Positions 1-11,800 of a stretch of 64,000 nucleotides of DNA are shown here, piece after piece. Under the pieces are notes generated by a model that did not search any database, was not told the origin of the DNA, and was given only the letters and a program-made list of their open reading frames with translations. The translations under genes were made by a program, and so were the position numbers. Source of the DNA: Elgaria multicarinata webbii (taxonomy: Eukaryota; Chordata; Lepidosauria; Squamata; Anguidae); NCBI RefSeq assembly GCF_023053635.1, contig NC_086176.1, positions 70,690,536 to 70,754,535 of the forward strand, read 5' to 3'. Within the stretch, counting starts at the first letter, position 1; each line of letters begins with the position of its first letter.

Positions 1-395
1 AGACTGTTTTGCACAACTTCCCACTAGATATGAGAGAGAGGGGTTGCAATGAATATCCCACATCAGAATTCCATCAAGCTGCAGCAGAGAGACAGAAGGA
101 AAGCAAGGCCACTCTGTCTTTGGTTCCTCCTCCCTCTCAAGTGTCATTGAGCAGCAGCCATTCCATCCAGTTGCAGCAGAAAGAAAGAGAGGAGGCAAGG
201 ATGGGCTACTTAGGGATGTACGAATCAGTCTATATCTCGTCAATTTAAATTTTGCAGGCATTCAATTGTAAATCCATTCTGTCCAAGTTCTGGGTTTTTT
301 AAAAAATTATTTTATTGTAAAATTTCAATAAAAGAAAAAAGAAAGAAAATGTGGCTACATAGATTAGAATATATCAAATTTAATACATACATATG

Positions 396-398
<3 letters not shown>

Positions 399-441
<43 letters not shown>
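399..441. repeat. (TG)n microsatellite
   Basis: About 21 uninterrupted TG units. Confidence 0.95.
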
Positions 442-444
<3 letters not shown>

Positions 445-1516
445 AAGAAAACCCAGGTTTCTAATAGGGCTCTGGGTCTGAATTCTGAGCCGAAGCAGAC
501 TGATTTAGACTGAATCAGTCCAGAACCAAAGTGGGTTGGCTCTGGGCAGATTTGGATCTGATTGGGTCCAAAACACATGCTTTCAAGAACCATTAGCTGG
601 GTCACACCTCCAGCCATGTGTACATCTCTAAGTCTTCCTTGATACACCTCTAATAGGAAAAGCAATTTGAGAGCAAGAAGACATACTTGGACAATTCCAA
701 TTTCAAGCTGTTTTGGAAGGCAAAGTATATGAGAAATCTTAATGATCACTCTCTATTGTTAATTCCATTTTTGTTGTTCCACCAATCTTGAAATAATTTC
801 TAAAACCTCAGCTGCTTTTTCCTGACAGGGGCCCAGAGAAAAATAGCACTCAACTGCAGATGTAGACTTTCTTTTCCTTTAATGAGCTTAACAACCTCCT
901 AAGAATTCTGACAAAGCAAGGAGAACAATCATAACAATGCACTTTCACTGGTATTATTCCAAACAATGAAGAGATTCTGACACTTTTTACTGAATTCAAT
1001 TTTTTGCTGTCAAGGCAGAGGAGACAGAGTCAGGGGAAAGAAAGGAAAGAAACACCCTAATGATACATGAATGCCTTCTGAAATCCTGCCATCTTGTGCA
1101 TCTTATCAGCACCTTTGAGAAAGCTTGCTCTCGAATTCAAATTAACTTTCAACACAGCCTGAAATATTACATTCCTCTGTGGTTTTGAGTAGACAGAAAG
1201 AGAAGTTGATCTAATCCACAGCTGCTTGCTATGAATAAGTTCATCACACTTACATGGAATGTAAATTAGGTTTGTTAAGATACTAAGTAGGAGTGAGCCT
1301 CCCACAGCTCCAAAATCACAATTATTATTTTTACTGTACTTTCATACCACTTGTTTGTTGCAAAATATGGAATTGTGTCAGACGGTTATGCTAATTTCAT
1401 CCCACCCCCATAAAACCTGTTATGGGGGGGGGGACACTTTGCTCATTACCTTTTAAGGTGCATTCCCATGTGGAAACTCTAACGAGAGGGAGGGAGGGCT
1501 CCAACATGCCCTACAG

Positions 1517-2016
1517 CAGGGTCCCCAAACTTTGGGAACTGTGGGCACATTTGGGAATTGGAGAAACTGCTGTGGGCACCACCACAAAATGGCTCCCATG
1601 GAGGATGTGGCCAGTCGTATGATGCCATGGGGGCCTGGCTGGTCAAAAGTGAGCAAAATAGAGTGGGTGGGGGGGACAGTGAGGTTAGAGGCTTGGAGGG
1701 AGGGGGAAATAGAAAGGCATTGGGATAGAGGGGAAAGAAGGAGCAAGGCTAGAGGCTCAGAGGAGAAACAGTGTACTAAAGAAGAGGGGAATAGTGAGGC
1801 TAGAGGTTGGGAGGGGGAAGGATACAGCAATGCAAAGAGGTGGGGAGAAGAGGAAGAGCAAGGCTAGAGGCTGGAAAGAAGATTGCCCTAACATTCCCCA
1901 AGGTTCTCCCCCCCAAATTATTTTGTGAAGGAGGCAGAGAGGGAAGAACTTTGTGGGCACCATTTGAGATCCTGTGGGCAATGCTGTGTTGGAGACCCTT
2001 GTGTTGGAGACCCCTG
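1517..2016. mobile_element. Non-autonomous hAT-like DNA transposon
   Basis: The ends are imperfect inverted repeats (cagggtccccaaac at the left; gttggagacccctg at the right). They are flanked by an 8-base duplication with one mismatch, ccctacag (1509-1516) and ccctatag (2017-2024), the hallmark length for hAT. The 500-base body is A/G-rich on the plus strand and has no transposase; its open frames on both strands follow from purine bias. Confidence 0.8.
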
Positions 2017-2251
2017 CCCTATAGAATCTTCTCTGGAATACCCAATTCTATACACCAGACATGGGAGGAAAAGTGTACATCTAAAAACAGGAGAAGCAGG
2101 GGTGAAGAGCAAGAAGACACATTCATGCACATAGTAGGAGCCCAGAGAAGGGGAGTGGGAGGAAAGAAATGGGGAGAAAGGCCAAAGCAGATGCAGCAAG
2201 GAGAGGGCAGGTGGCGGGGAGCCCTCTACAAGCGAAGCATTCAGACACTTT

Positions 2252-2572
2252 GAGGGAATCTACATGTCGTTGTGAGGGCGCTTACATGCTCTCCCAGTGC
2301 GCCCCCACAACGACTGTGTAGACTGAGAAAGAAGAGACAGAGGAAGAGGCGGAGGAGGCGGCGGCTGGGGAACCAGCCGCGTCCTTGCCGCCGCCGCCAC
2401 CTCCCCGCCGGCCTCCTGCTGCCGGGCTAAGAGCCACCCAGGACGGAGAGCTCGGCGGAAGCGGAAGCCGAGCTCTCTGACCCGAGTGGCTTTTACCCCG
2501 GTCTACACAGTCATTGTGGGGGTGCACTGGGGGTGCATGTAAGCGCCCTCACAACGACGTGTAGATTCCCTC
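2252..2572. mobile_element. GC-rich foldback element (MITE-like)
   Basis: Inverted repeats of about 70 bases with few mismatches bound it (gagggaatctacatgtcgtt at the left, its complement at the right). The core is about 75-80% GC with (CCG)n-like sequence (about 2345-2480). No convincing target duplication was found. The ORF inside is a composition artefact. Confidence 0.8.
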
Positions 2573-3049
2573 CTGAATTGCAGATGGGGGTAGAATGAGA
2601 GGAAGGGGAAATCAACAGAGTGATGGAAGGCCTGTGCAAGTGACCACATCCAATATGTAGCAAAAGCAATCTGTCCCTCTTCCAGCAGCCTTCAGAGCAG
2701 GAAAGGAGGGAGAGAGAACAGAGCTCCATCTTCTTTGGTTCTGGCTCTGCCCACTTTACAAGGTCCATACTTTACAATGTAATGAAAGCAACATTGCTGC
2801 CTTTCAGTTCCATTGGTACAGGCTCAAAATGGCTTCATACAGGTTTATCTTTTAACACTGTTTACCGACTTACCTTTCAAGGTATGGTTAGGGGCAAAGT
2901 TGATATTCTAATCTGGTTGAGAACTTGCTAGTGTAGAATCAAGTGGTGGCAATTCTGGATGAAATAGTACAGGATTCAAGGGTGTGATTCTATTCCAGGC
3001 ATTTAATGGCTTATGATGGGACATCTATGTCTGTTGTTTTGAATAGGTC

Positions 3050-3226
3050 TACTAAGGAAAACATGGTTTATTTAAATTGTTTTTGGCTGTTTATGTTGTT
3101 TGAATTTTTGTGTGTTGACATTTTTTAGACTGTTTTTATCATGTTGTATTTTTTATATAATGCTGGTGTGCGTGTGTGTGTATTTCTGTAAACCACCCAG
3201 AGAGCTTCAGCTATGTGTGGTATAGA

Positions 3227-3271
<45 letters not shown>
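3050..3271 (+). mobile_element. LINE 3' tail (L2/CR1 type) with (AAT)n
   Basis: Matches the 3' ends of the better LINE copies in this window: a T-rich stretch, then accacccagagagcttcagc, then a trinucleotide tail (AAT)n at 3225-3271. Only the 3' UTR remains. Confidence 0.75.
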
Positions 3272-3272
<1 letters not shown>

Positions 3273-3865
3273 GGATGTAAAATTTTGGCAGGAATGGACT
3301 GTATCGACAAGCACAATATAGCTGCAAAAATAATTCACCAACAACTGGCCATCAAATTCAATCTTATCAAACAACCTTCACCCTACTATACATACTCACC
3401 CGAAACAATCTTGGAAAATGCAGATCATAAAATATACTGGGACAGAACAATTCATACTGACAAAACAATACATTGCAATCGACCAGACATAATGGTCATA
3501 GACAAAAAAGAAAAAACACACATACCTCATTGACACAGCAATACCGAATGACAAAAATGTTGTTGGAAAGGAAGAGGAAAATATACACCACTGGCCATGG
3601 AAGTCAAAGAACTATGCCAACAGGAAAAGGTCACAATTGTTCCATTAGTCACATCAGTCACCAGCATCACATCAAAAAACTATACAGAAAAGCTTCAGAA
3701 ACTGGGCCTACTAAAACATATCCACACCAACATCCAGACTTAAAACATACTCAATTGTCAAGAAATTTCTAAATCTGTAAGACAACATGACTTGGCAAAG
3801 CCCATTATGTTCGTCTAGAAAAAATCGCCATGAGCGTGAAAGAAATAATAATAATTATTATTAAT

Positions 3866-3902
<37 letters not shown>

Positions 3903-3906
3903 TAAT
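3272..3906 (+). mobile_element. R4/Dong-like LINE, 3' fragment with endonuclease remnant
   Basis: The plus strand encodes the end of an R4-clade non-LTR retrotransposon protein: AAKIIHQQLAIKFNLIK, then PYYTYSPETILENADHKIYW, then RPDIMVIDKKEKTH. The last is the PD...D core of the restriction-like endonuclease that this clade carries after its reverse transcriptase. The frame then breaks (a stop at about 3531 and a frame change near 3540-3600), so this copy is dead. It ends in a (TAA)n tail at 3843-3906, usual for R4 elements. Confidence 0.75.
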
Positions 3907-4439
3907 AGCATTTAAAAAAAACCTTTGCATGCTAATTTGGTCTCTTTTCACACGAACAGGAAATGTAAAGGACAGTCACTAAGAGGAGATCAAAACCAGC
4001 CAGGCTTACAGAGCCACTGTCCTTTTGTGACCCCTACAGCAAGCTGGCAAACACGCCTAGGAGCTCTTAGATGATGCAGACTGACACACACACACTTTCT
4101 ACTGTCAGCAGTGGAATGTCACAATAGAGAACAAAAATAATTCTTCCTGACACTTGGCAGACAAAGTGCTTTAGAGTCCTTCCCCTTCACCACCACTTAC
4201 CAGCACTGAGTGAGGATTCACTAATGAAAACAGGGATTAAAAAGAGCTACATTAAAGTCTGCCAATCAAGTAGGAAGTAGGGAACAGTGCTGGAGTTACA
4301 TCATGAGAAGAGAGGGGGGAAATATGCAGGTCATATTGCAGGGCATTGCTTTTACACCTGTCAGATATCAAATGCGTTCGATTTTAAATGTTAAAAGTCA
4401 TTTTCTTTCCATCTGCAGGCTACTAAAATTGCTGTGCTG

Positions 4440-4790
4440 GACTTTTAAACAGCTGCTGTTTTTAGGTCTGTAATTGTATTGTATTGTTTTAACAACTCTG
4501 TTAGGTTGGATCCAGATTTAAGCCTGGTCAGTTGCACACGTAGAAGTGGAGTTCCCTGCCCCCTCTTTCACAAGGCAGCCTCTCCAACCTCCTGAAAATG
4601 CTACAGAGTGTCAGGACCCCCAAAATTCAGGTAGAGGGACCTACCATAAGCAGAGACCTTCCTTTCATGGCAGGACCCTTACCCTCATGGGAGGCTGATT
4701 CTGGATCTAACCCATAGTTTGTGAGCCACCTTGGGAGACCTTTGACCTGAAAGGCAGCATATACACTCCTTAAATAAATAAATTGTATCA
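4440..4790 (+). mobile_element. LINE 3' tail split by a foldback element
   Basis: A LINE tail (tgtaattgtattgtattg ... gtgagccaccttgggagacc ... aataaataaat) is interrupted at 4504-4713. The insert has ggttggatccagattta at its left end and gattctggatctaaccc at its right, the same ends as the element at 23312-23444. Confidence 0.65.
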
Positions 4791-5254
4791 CCCTGCCCCA
4801 TTGTACAATTGCATCTTGTTGGCCTTAAAAAAGTAGTCTGCAACATTCAAAGTAAGGACTAGTCCAGATTTTTTTGAGAAATAGTTTAATCTTTTTAACC
4901 CTATTAGTGGCAGTCTTTTAATCTAACCCATAATTTGCCATGCCAGAGCACTCCAGAATGAGGATTCTGCAGCTACAAGTCTGGTCAGGAATATTCTCAG
5001 ACCTTTCCTTGAATGTTCAGATTTTTAAAAAATTTTAATTTACAGACATAAAAGAGAAAATATGCAGGCAGCATGCTATCCAATTGCTGAAAAATAGATC
5101 TATCACCTTCTAGTGTTCTGGTAAATCACTAAAAAGTCACTGGGAAAACTGAAAACTATTTGGCCCCTTTTTAGTGTTATAAAATTTAAATTTATTGTTA
5201 ATATATTTGAAGGCCCCCTATCATTCTGAAGTTCCCTCCTTTCCTCCTCAACAC

Positions 5255-5345
5255 AGTAAGAACGTAAGAAATGCAATACAGGATCAGACCAAGGATCTAT
5301 CAAATCTAGCATTCTGTTTGCACACTGGCCAACCAGCTACCTATT
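5255..5345 (+). repeat. Interspersed repeat, copy 1 (agaacataagaagagc family)
   Basis: Resembles 54863-55000 and, in reverse orientation, 59345-59458: gtaagaa..., ggatcagaccaaggatctat, tggccaaccagctacc. This is a common squamate repeat whose class I cannot name with certainty. Confidence 0.6.
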
Positions 5346-6479
5346 TACTCTTCACCAAGGCCCAGTACATCACTGCACCATTCTCACCCACTCTGGCTCT
5401 AAAGCTTAATCCATTTACAGACAGCACATCACATCTACTTGAGCAATTTTCTCTTAAAATAGAATGCTAAAAGCATCCATTCTAATGCATTTGTTGAAAG
5501 TGTGTAGATGTGAGAAAGAGAAAGAACATAATGCACAGCCCTAAAGCAAGCTGTGGTTTTCTCCATGTTTTCATCAGGCATTCAAACTTCTAATGGGTAG
5601 GCCAGAGTTCTTGCAGGTGTCCTTGCTCAAATTTCTATGAACTTCAGAGAAAGAATGTTTACCACCTTTAGCTGTAATAGATAATGGCTAAATATTATGG
5701 ACCAGAAAACATCAGCCATATGGAGTGTAAGCGTTCTGGGAAGGAAATAACATGGAGAAGTAATGCAGAGCAAATGAGTTTGAGCTTTTAACAATAACCT
5801 ACCATCCTCTTCATTGTAAATGCCACAGCACTTTATGGGTCAGGCACATTTTTTAACCCTAATATTCTATAGGCAGGAAACCATGAACAATCAGACCCTG
5901 AAGCATCAACGAGAAGGAACATGCCTTCACACCAACACATTCTTTGCTCAAATAAGTAAGTGGTCCTTTCTTCCTCCAGTTCAAAATCCTTGTATGGCCT
6001 TGGATGTTTCGAGACTCATTTTATGGTGTGGCTTTTATAGTGCAACCGCCCTGCCTCATTCATGGAAGAACATTTGTTATCCTTCCGTGTTTTCCCACCA
6101 TTTCTTCCATCTTTTTTCTTTTTACAAAAAATCCATTAAGGAGGAAAAAACAGAATAGCTGTATTATTCTGTGCAATGTACACTAGGAGCCCTCTGTCTG
6201 AAAACACCCATAACCCCTGCCTATATAACTCCTGACCCCCCCAAAAAACAAAAAAAAAGCACATTTAAGAGAAGAACAGGGGTGTTGATGAGGGGCAAAT
6301 ACAAACTTAGATGAGGAAACTGTTGCATTCAGGACAGCGAATTAACTGTGCACTATCCCCTTGAGAACAATCCAGACTCCAGACTCTGTTCCTTCTTTGG
6401 CCTTGCACAAGGGAAGAGGACCAGGGAATCTCCTAGTCATTAGGAGAAACCTTGCTGCAGGCCCATGTTTAGAGTTCTG

Positions 6480-6610
6480 CAATAGAACTGTATATCACCT
6501 TATTTATTTATTGTATTTCTGTACTGCCTTTCTGAAGTCAACCAAGGCAATTTACACAAATTTCAGAAAATAAACCACAATCAAATAAAACAGTAAAACA
6601 TTAAAAACAA
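6480..6610 (-). mobile_element. LINE-type 3' tail, reverse orientation
   Basis: Begins with tatttatttattgtatttc and contains ccaaggcaatttacacaaatt, the reverse complement of a typical LINE/SINE tail ending in (AAATA)n. No protein remains. Confidence 0.5.
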
Positions 6611-6795
6611 TCTTAAAAGCCCTAACAAATGTAACAATTATTTTAAACGTCCAGTGAAAAAGATGTGCCATAGCCTCCCTCCTGCATGCGGAGAGGCATG
6701 TGGACGAGCTGCAACTCTAAAGTTGCAGAACTTGGGAGCGACATGAACGAAATTCTTTTTCCTGTTTCTCTGACCTTGTTAAATTAACCTATTAC

Positions 6796-6890
6796 TGCGC
6801 AATCCTATCCATGTCTACTCAGAAGCAAGCGCCATTGCATTCAATGGGACTTACTCTTAGGTAAGTCAATATAACATTGCAGCCTCAGTT
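6796..6890. repeat. Short interspersed repeat (gcaatcctat family)
   Basis: Contains gcgcaatcctatccatgtct, then cattcaatgggacttactct. Diverged relatives occur at 9080-9150, 20915-21110 and 59845-59940, which points to a short multi-copy element. Confidence 0.6.
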
Positions 6891-7374
6891 ACTAATACTT
6901 GGATAGAGCCGGAATCCAGCAGTTAAAGGTTCAACAGAAAACATGGACACAAAATACAGTCCATATCAAACAACCAAAGCTCTGTGCTGCTAACTTTTGG
7001 GATAAATGCTCAAACTGTGTTAATGACTTGCTTTTATGGTGAATTAAGAAATATTCAGCACGTTAGTAAGTGCATATGTTCTGGGGTTGATTTGCTGGCA
7101 ATTCTTAATAATATGGAAATTTGCCTCTTCATACCCTAACATTTGATTGAGGGTCTTTTTCCTGCCTTCCACGTTCTACTACACTTCGCATTGTTCACCC
7201 AGAATCCATATCCTCAAATCCGTGCTGAAATAAAACCTTAAAACATAGCTTCAGGTTTCATTGTTTCATTGTTTGCATATATATATATTTAGAAATAAGC
7301 AAAATGCCTAAATTCTGAACTTGACAGGACTTGCAACAGACTTCGAGAGCATATCTTGTCAAGTATGCTTTAGG

Positions 7375-7456
7375 GTGGATTCCTGCATTGAGCAGGGGGT
7401 TGGACTCGATGGCCTTATAGGCCCCTTCCAATTCTACTGTTCTATGATTCTATGAC
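7375..7456 (+). mobile_element. CR1-type LINE 3' end
   Basis: Contains gggttggactcgatggcctt and ends in the repeated octamer attctatg, the typical CR1 3' terminus. A second copy is at 19200-19272. Confidence 0.8.
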
Positions 7457-8447
7457 TACCTTAGCTACATTTCCTTGTGAAAAGGCTGATTTGTTTCAGT
7501 GCAAAGAACTTTCCAGCAAATGTGCTTAGGATTGCAGGCTTTGCATACATAGCAGAGGAGCTGAGATATTACAGGCCGGTGTACTTTAAATCTAGCAGAG
7601 AATAGCAAAATTTCTTAGCTGCTTTAAATGATTTAAAGAACCTCAAAGGGAATATAAACAAGCACTACCATTTTTACATGTGATTGCTGAGAACAAAAGC
7701 AGGATTGGAGGGAATAGAAACCACTCAAAAGAAGGGGGGGGTAGATCAGTACTCCCTACCCCTACAATCTGTGTTATCTGCAGATGGGTGTTAAAAAATG
7801 AAATGTTAAATCCTCCAGCAATTTCTAAAAGAATTTAAACGTTTGTTCACATTTAATAGCTGGCACAGCAGCCCGCCTGTCTACTAGGGGCATTCAGCAC
7901 CACCTACAGTTGAGCTTACTGAACCCATTTTCGCTTCACCTAAAAGCAGCAAAGGAGGAGCTGCTCTCGCTGTCTGCCTAAATTGTGTAAATGTGTTTGC
8001 CAACTACCTTTTGGGCTCTGGTTAGAAGCTCCATCCGACGAGCGTTTTACTGCACTCACGGATTCCTCAGAAGTACATGACGTCGTCTGCCTCTCACGCC
8101 CCTTCCGGTCTTCCTTGCACCGCAAGAAAAACCAGAGAAACTCCGAAATATTTTTTAAACCAAAGTTGCTGCTCTCTCCTGCTGTGTGTGGGAGAAGCAG
8201 CGTGTTCACAACGATGGACTGAATGGCTTTGTGCACCGTGTTTATTTCCTGATGAAAACAGGAAGTAGCTGAGTGTCCTCGGAGAAGCGATGGTAGCCAG
8301 CGTTTCTTCCAAGGTGTGATGGAGCTTTATGTCTACTGCTGGCATACAGTCCCTGCGAGATTTCCGAGGTGGCTGAACAAGTTGCCCCATTCCTGGCATA
8401 TAGGATTACAGCCGATGTCCACAAACCTATGCACATTTACTTGGATA

Positions 8448-8763
8448 GGGTGACCATATGAAAAGGAGGACAGGGCTCCTGCATCTTTAACAGTTGCATA
8501 GAAAAGGGAATTTCAGCAGGTGTCATCTGTATATATGGAGAACCTGGTGAAATTCCCTCTTCATCACAACAGTTAAAGCTGCAGGAGCTATACTAGAGTG
8601 ACCAGAATCAAAAGAGGGCAGGGCACCTGCAGCTTTAACTGTTGTGATGAAGAGGAAATTTCACCAGGTTCCCCATATATACAGATGACACCTGCAGAAA
8701 TTCCCTTTTCAAAACAACTGTTAAAGATACAGGAGTCCTGCCCTCCTTTTCATATGGTTGCCC
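8448..8763. mobile_element. Palindromic dimer DNA element
   Basis: A 316-base near-palindrome. The left end gtgaccatatgaaaaggagg is mirrored at the right, and the internal junction near 8596 again shows tagagtgacca. It reads as two about 155-base foldback units joined in inverted orientation. No coding capacity. Confidence 0.75.
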
Positions 8764-9335
8764 CAGAAGGGCTGGTGTCTAAGGTAGGGGCCCACACCCC
8801 AGCAGGGGCCCACAGAGAAAAAAACCCTCTAGACTTGCTTGTTCACTGCCTCATGCACATTCTGGTCCAAAAAACAGTGATGGTGAGAAGAGGAGCATTA
8901 AGATGCAACTGCCTGTTTACTCTCTTTCTATCAAGCAAGCAAGTGGTAGAAATGATGAGAAAGAGGATGAGGAGCAATATGAACTGGTTGATAATGGAGG
9001 TGGAGAAGGTAAGGCTCGCTGAGGGAGGGCCCCATTGTGGGTGTCTTGCCCAAGGGCCCTCCAAAACCTGGAGCTGACATTGCTTGGGAGTAAAGCCCCA
9101 TTGAACACAGTTGGACGTATCCCTGAGTAAACATGCACAGGGCTGAGCTGCACATGGCATAGAAAAGGAAAAACACACACACACACACACACATAAACTT
9201 GAAGAAGAATGTCATGGATATGATCTACAACACTAGCATTTTTCTTTGCTGCTAAATCAACAGTACCCAAATATATGTACATTTTATTTCGCTCGGTGAA
9301 GTAAGCCTTTAATTGTATTAGAATTAAATGACAAC

Positions 9336-9356
9336 AGCAAAAAAAAAAAAAAAAAG
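9336..9356 (+). repeat. A-run and nearby (CA)n
   Basis: An adenine run at 9340-9355; a (CA)n tract lies at 9173-9192. Confidence 0.9.
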
Positions 9357-10111
9357 AACCAAAACAGTGTGGCAGCTGTAGAGGAATTCCTAGTGTGAGC
9401 TTGAATAGCGATTCCTAATTTAATTTGACTGCTGTAAAGAAGGACAATCGCTCAGTAATAATAGATTGCTTTGAATCAGGATTCTGTCAAATCTCTGATG
9501 CTGTTTCCCCCCTTATGAATGGTTCTGTGAAGAGATTTAGAGTTAATGGGTGGTTTTTATTTATTTATTGAGTGATGGACAGATTTCAAATTGATTAAAA
9601 AAGTATTATTTTGAAGTTAAAATTACTTCTGAAGTCTAGCATTGATTGGATTTCCACTTTTGACATTTTAATACAAGAATATGACAGAACCCCCGTTCAC
9701 TTGATAGCCCTTCTGTGTGGAGAGCGAACACACGGAGGGGAGCATGCCCCCTGCCCGTGCCCCTATGTCAGTGCCCCCTTTCATGTGTTTATCAAGAAAA
9801 GAAGGGGGAGATCGTGATATTCAAAGAGTCCTCTTTCGGGAGCCCCTTCAGACCTTCACTAAATGCACAAAATTCAAAAGAGGTGGAGCTGCCCTGGGCA
9901 TTAACATTGGAGGTTGAAGCAGGAAGCATTTTCCTCCTCCCCCTTCATGCGGAGTGATTACCTGGGCAAATGCCCGCCACTTCACATGACATCTTTTTCT
10001 AAACTCCATATAGGGAGAAACTATAGTACCAGTTTATTGTTAGCAAGTACGGTGATGTGCAGCACTTGCTTGCTTCAGGCTGTGCAAGGCTGTGTGCACA
10101 GCCTTCTGCCC

Positions 10112-10300
10112 CGCTCCCCACTTTGGCTTTGAACCAGGTTTACTGAGTTGTTTGCTGTGACATGCAAACCCACAACTCTGGGTTGGTAAGGGACAAACAA
10201 CCCACAGTTTGAACTCATGGTTTGTTGTTGAGTTCGAACTCTAGGTTGTTTATCCCTCAACAACCTAGAGTCCCGGGTTCACATACCACATCAAGCAAAC
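10112..10300. mobile_element. Foldback element (gggttgttt family)
   Basis: Contains inverted arms around acaacctagagt and actctaggttgt (10235-10272) and repeated gggttg/caaccc words. It resembles the elements at 29571-29760 and 53251-53655. The ends are not sharply defined. Confidence 0.5.
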
Positions 10301-11424
10301 CAGGAACACCCATTGCTGAAAGCTGATTCAAAGTGTAAGTGCGAGTGGGTGGGAGCCAGCAATTTCTAAGTGTTCATTTAATTGTGGTGGTTTTAAAATT
10401 TAATAATGCCACTCTATCCTCCTTGAACTCTTCCCTAGAAATTACACTGCTGCAATAACACCTATTTCAGTTTCTGAGAAAGCATTTGCATCATAAGCCA
10501 TCGTCTCACTTCACAGTATAACTCCCAAACTGCCTGCAGGTGAAGGTCATGTAGTTTGCTGGGCATGAGTTTTCCTGTGGAAATTGCTACGTGTTCTAGA
10601 TGGGTAAGTGTCAAGATCCTTCTAACAACTGGGCAACTGAAGCTCTCGTTTGAATCCACACCAAGACATCTTTGAATCCTAGATATTTTCATAATCTGAA
10701 TGGGCTTTGAACCTTGAGAGCCATTTTGTTTCTGATGTGTAGAAGGCATATTCCCACATGTGATGAGGAAAGAGCATGATAGCAATGGCTTTTCTTCATT
10801 AGTTAAATGAGTACCTCCCAGAAACTGCCCCCTTCTTTTAGCATTTTTCCACAACTCAAATGTTCATGAATGTCCTGAGACACTATTCTGTTTGCTTTTC
10901 ATTTTGTGTGGACTCTTGCTTTCTCCTTCTTTCACCCAGTGGAACTTTTCTAGAAAGTTTGGCAGTGGCAAAAAAGGGTTAAAAGACCTGGCAACCAAAG
11001 AGCACTCGAAGGCTGCAAGATGAAGCCGCTGAGCCAGGTGCAGGTGTACCGAATTGACCATTGCTGCTTCTGGCAGCTCTCTATTTTCTTTCTGCCTTAG
11101 GAGTTAATGGCCTTTAAGGCAGAATGTGGACAAAGCCACATATGCAGTCAAAGGTAGTGATGGCTTGACAACCTCTTGTAGCACTGCATTGAGTCCAAAA
11201 GAGAAATAGAGGTGAGGAATTAGTCCCTGTACTCAACTTCCTGCAACTCCGGACTCCAAAGTACTTACTTACCTCTTGAGATTCCTTTTCTGTCTTCTGG
11301 CTCAAGCGCTAAAGCTGTAATACAGCAGCTAACAGTGTTTGGGGCAGGCACACAATCGAACAGAGTAATTTGTCACACAACTGTAATAAAGGTTGATTTG
11401 CACTATCAATACAAACATGCACTA

Positions 11425-11800
11425 CATACATGGTAGAGCACATGTTTTGCATACAGAGGGTCCCAGGTTCAATCTGGGCATTTCCAAGCAGATCTGGAAA
11501 AGACGGTTGCCCAAGTTCCTGGAGAGCCACTGCCAGACAATATAGGCCAGTAGTCTACAACTGGTCCAGACTCAAGACCTATCTCGGACTCCCAACCTAC
11601 AACATGGGGCCCACTTTCACAATTTTCTCCATCCCCAATAGGGTGGCAACAGATTTGCCACAACCCATCTCGACTGATCTCACAACCCATTTTTGGGTTG
11701 CGACTCACCAGTTAAAGATCACTGATATAGGCAATCCTGAGCTAAATGGACCAAAGGTGATTTCCTATGCTCCTAAGCCTTCTGCTAAGAATATTGCATC
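11425..11800 (+). mobile_element. tRNA-derived SINE, interrupted by a hAT element
   Basis: The head has pol III promoter boxes: A box tggtagagcac (11431-11441) and B box ggttcaatctg (11466-11476). The body continues as ctggagagccactgccagac and resumes after the insert with caatcctgagctaaatggac, the usual continuation of this squamate SINE. It is not a working tRNA gene: no cloverleaf 3' half is present. Confidence 0.75.
11548..11724. mobile_element. Small hAT element inside the SINE
   Basis: The ends are cagtagtctacaactggt and, on the other strand, cagtgatctttaactggt. A perfect 8-base target duplication, atataggc, lies at 11540-11547 and 11725-11732. At 177 bases it is far too short to encode a transposase. 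Confidence 0.88.

Noticed and set aside
1453-2253. Overlapping ORFs of 60-150 codons on both strands
   Set aside because: They lie in or beside the purine-biased hAT element and have low-complexity products.
8598-9077. 159-codon plus-strand ORF
   Set aside because: It starts in the palindromic element, has no recognisable motif, and is crossed by frames on the other strand.
11425-11480. Possible tRNA gene
   Set aside because: It has A and B boxes but no complete cloverleaf, and the sequence continues as a SINE body.
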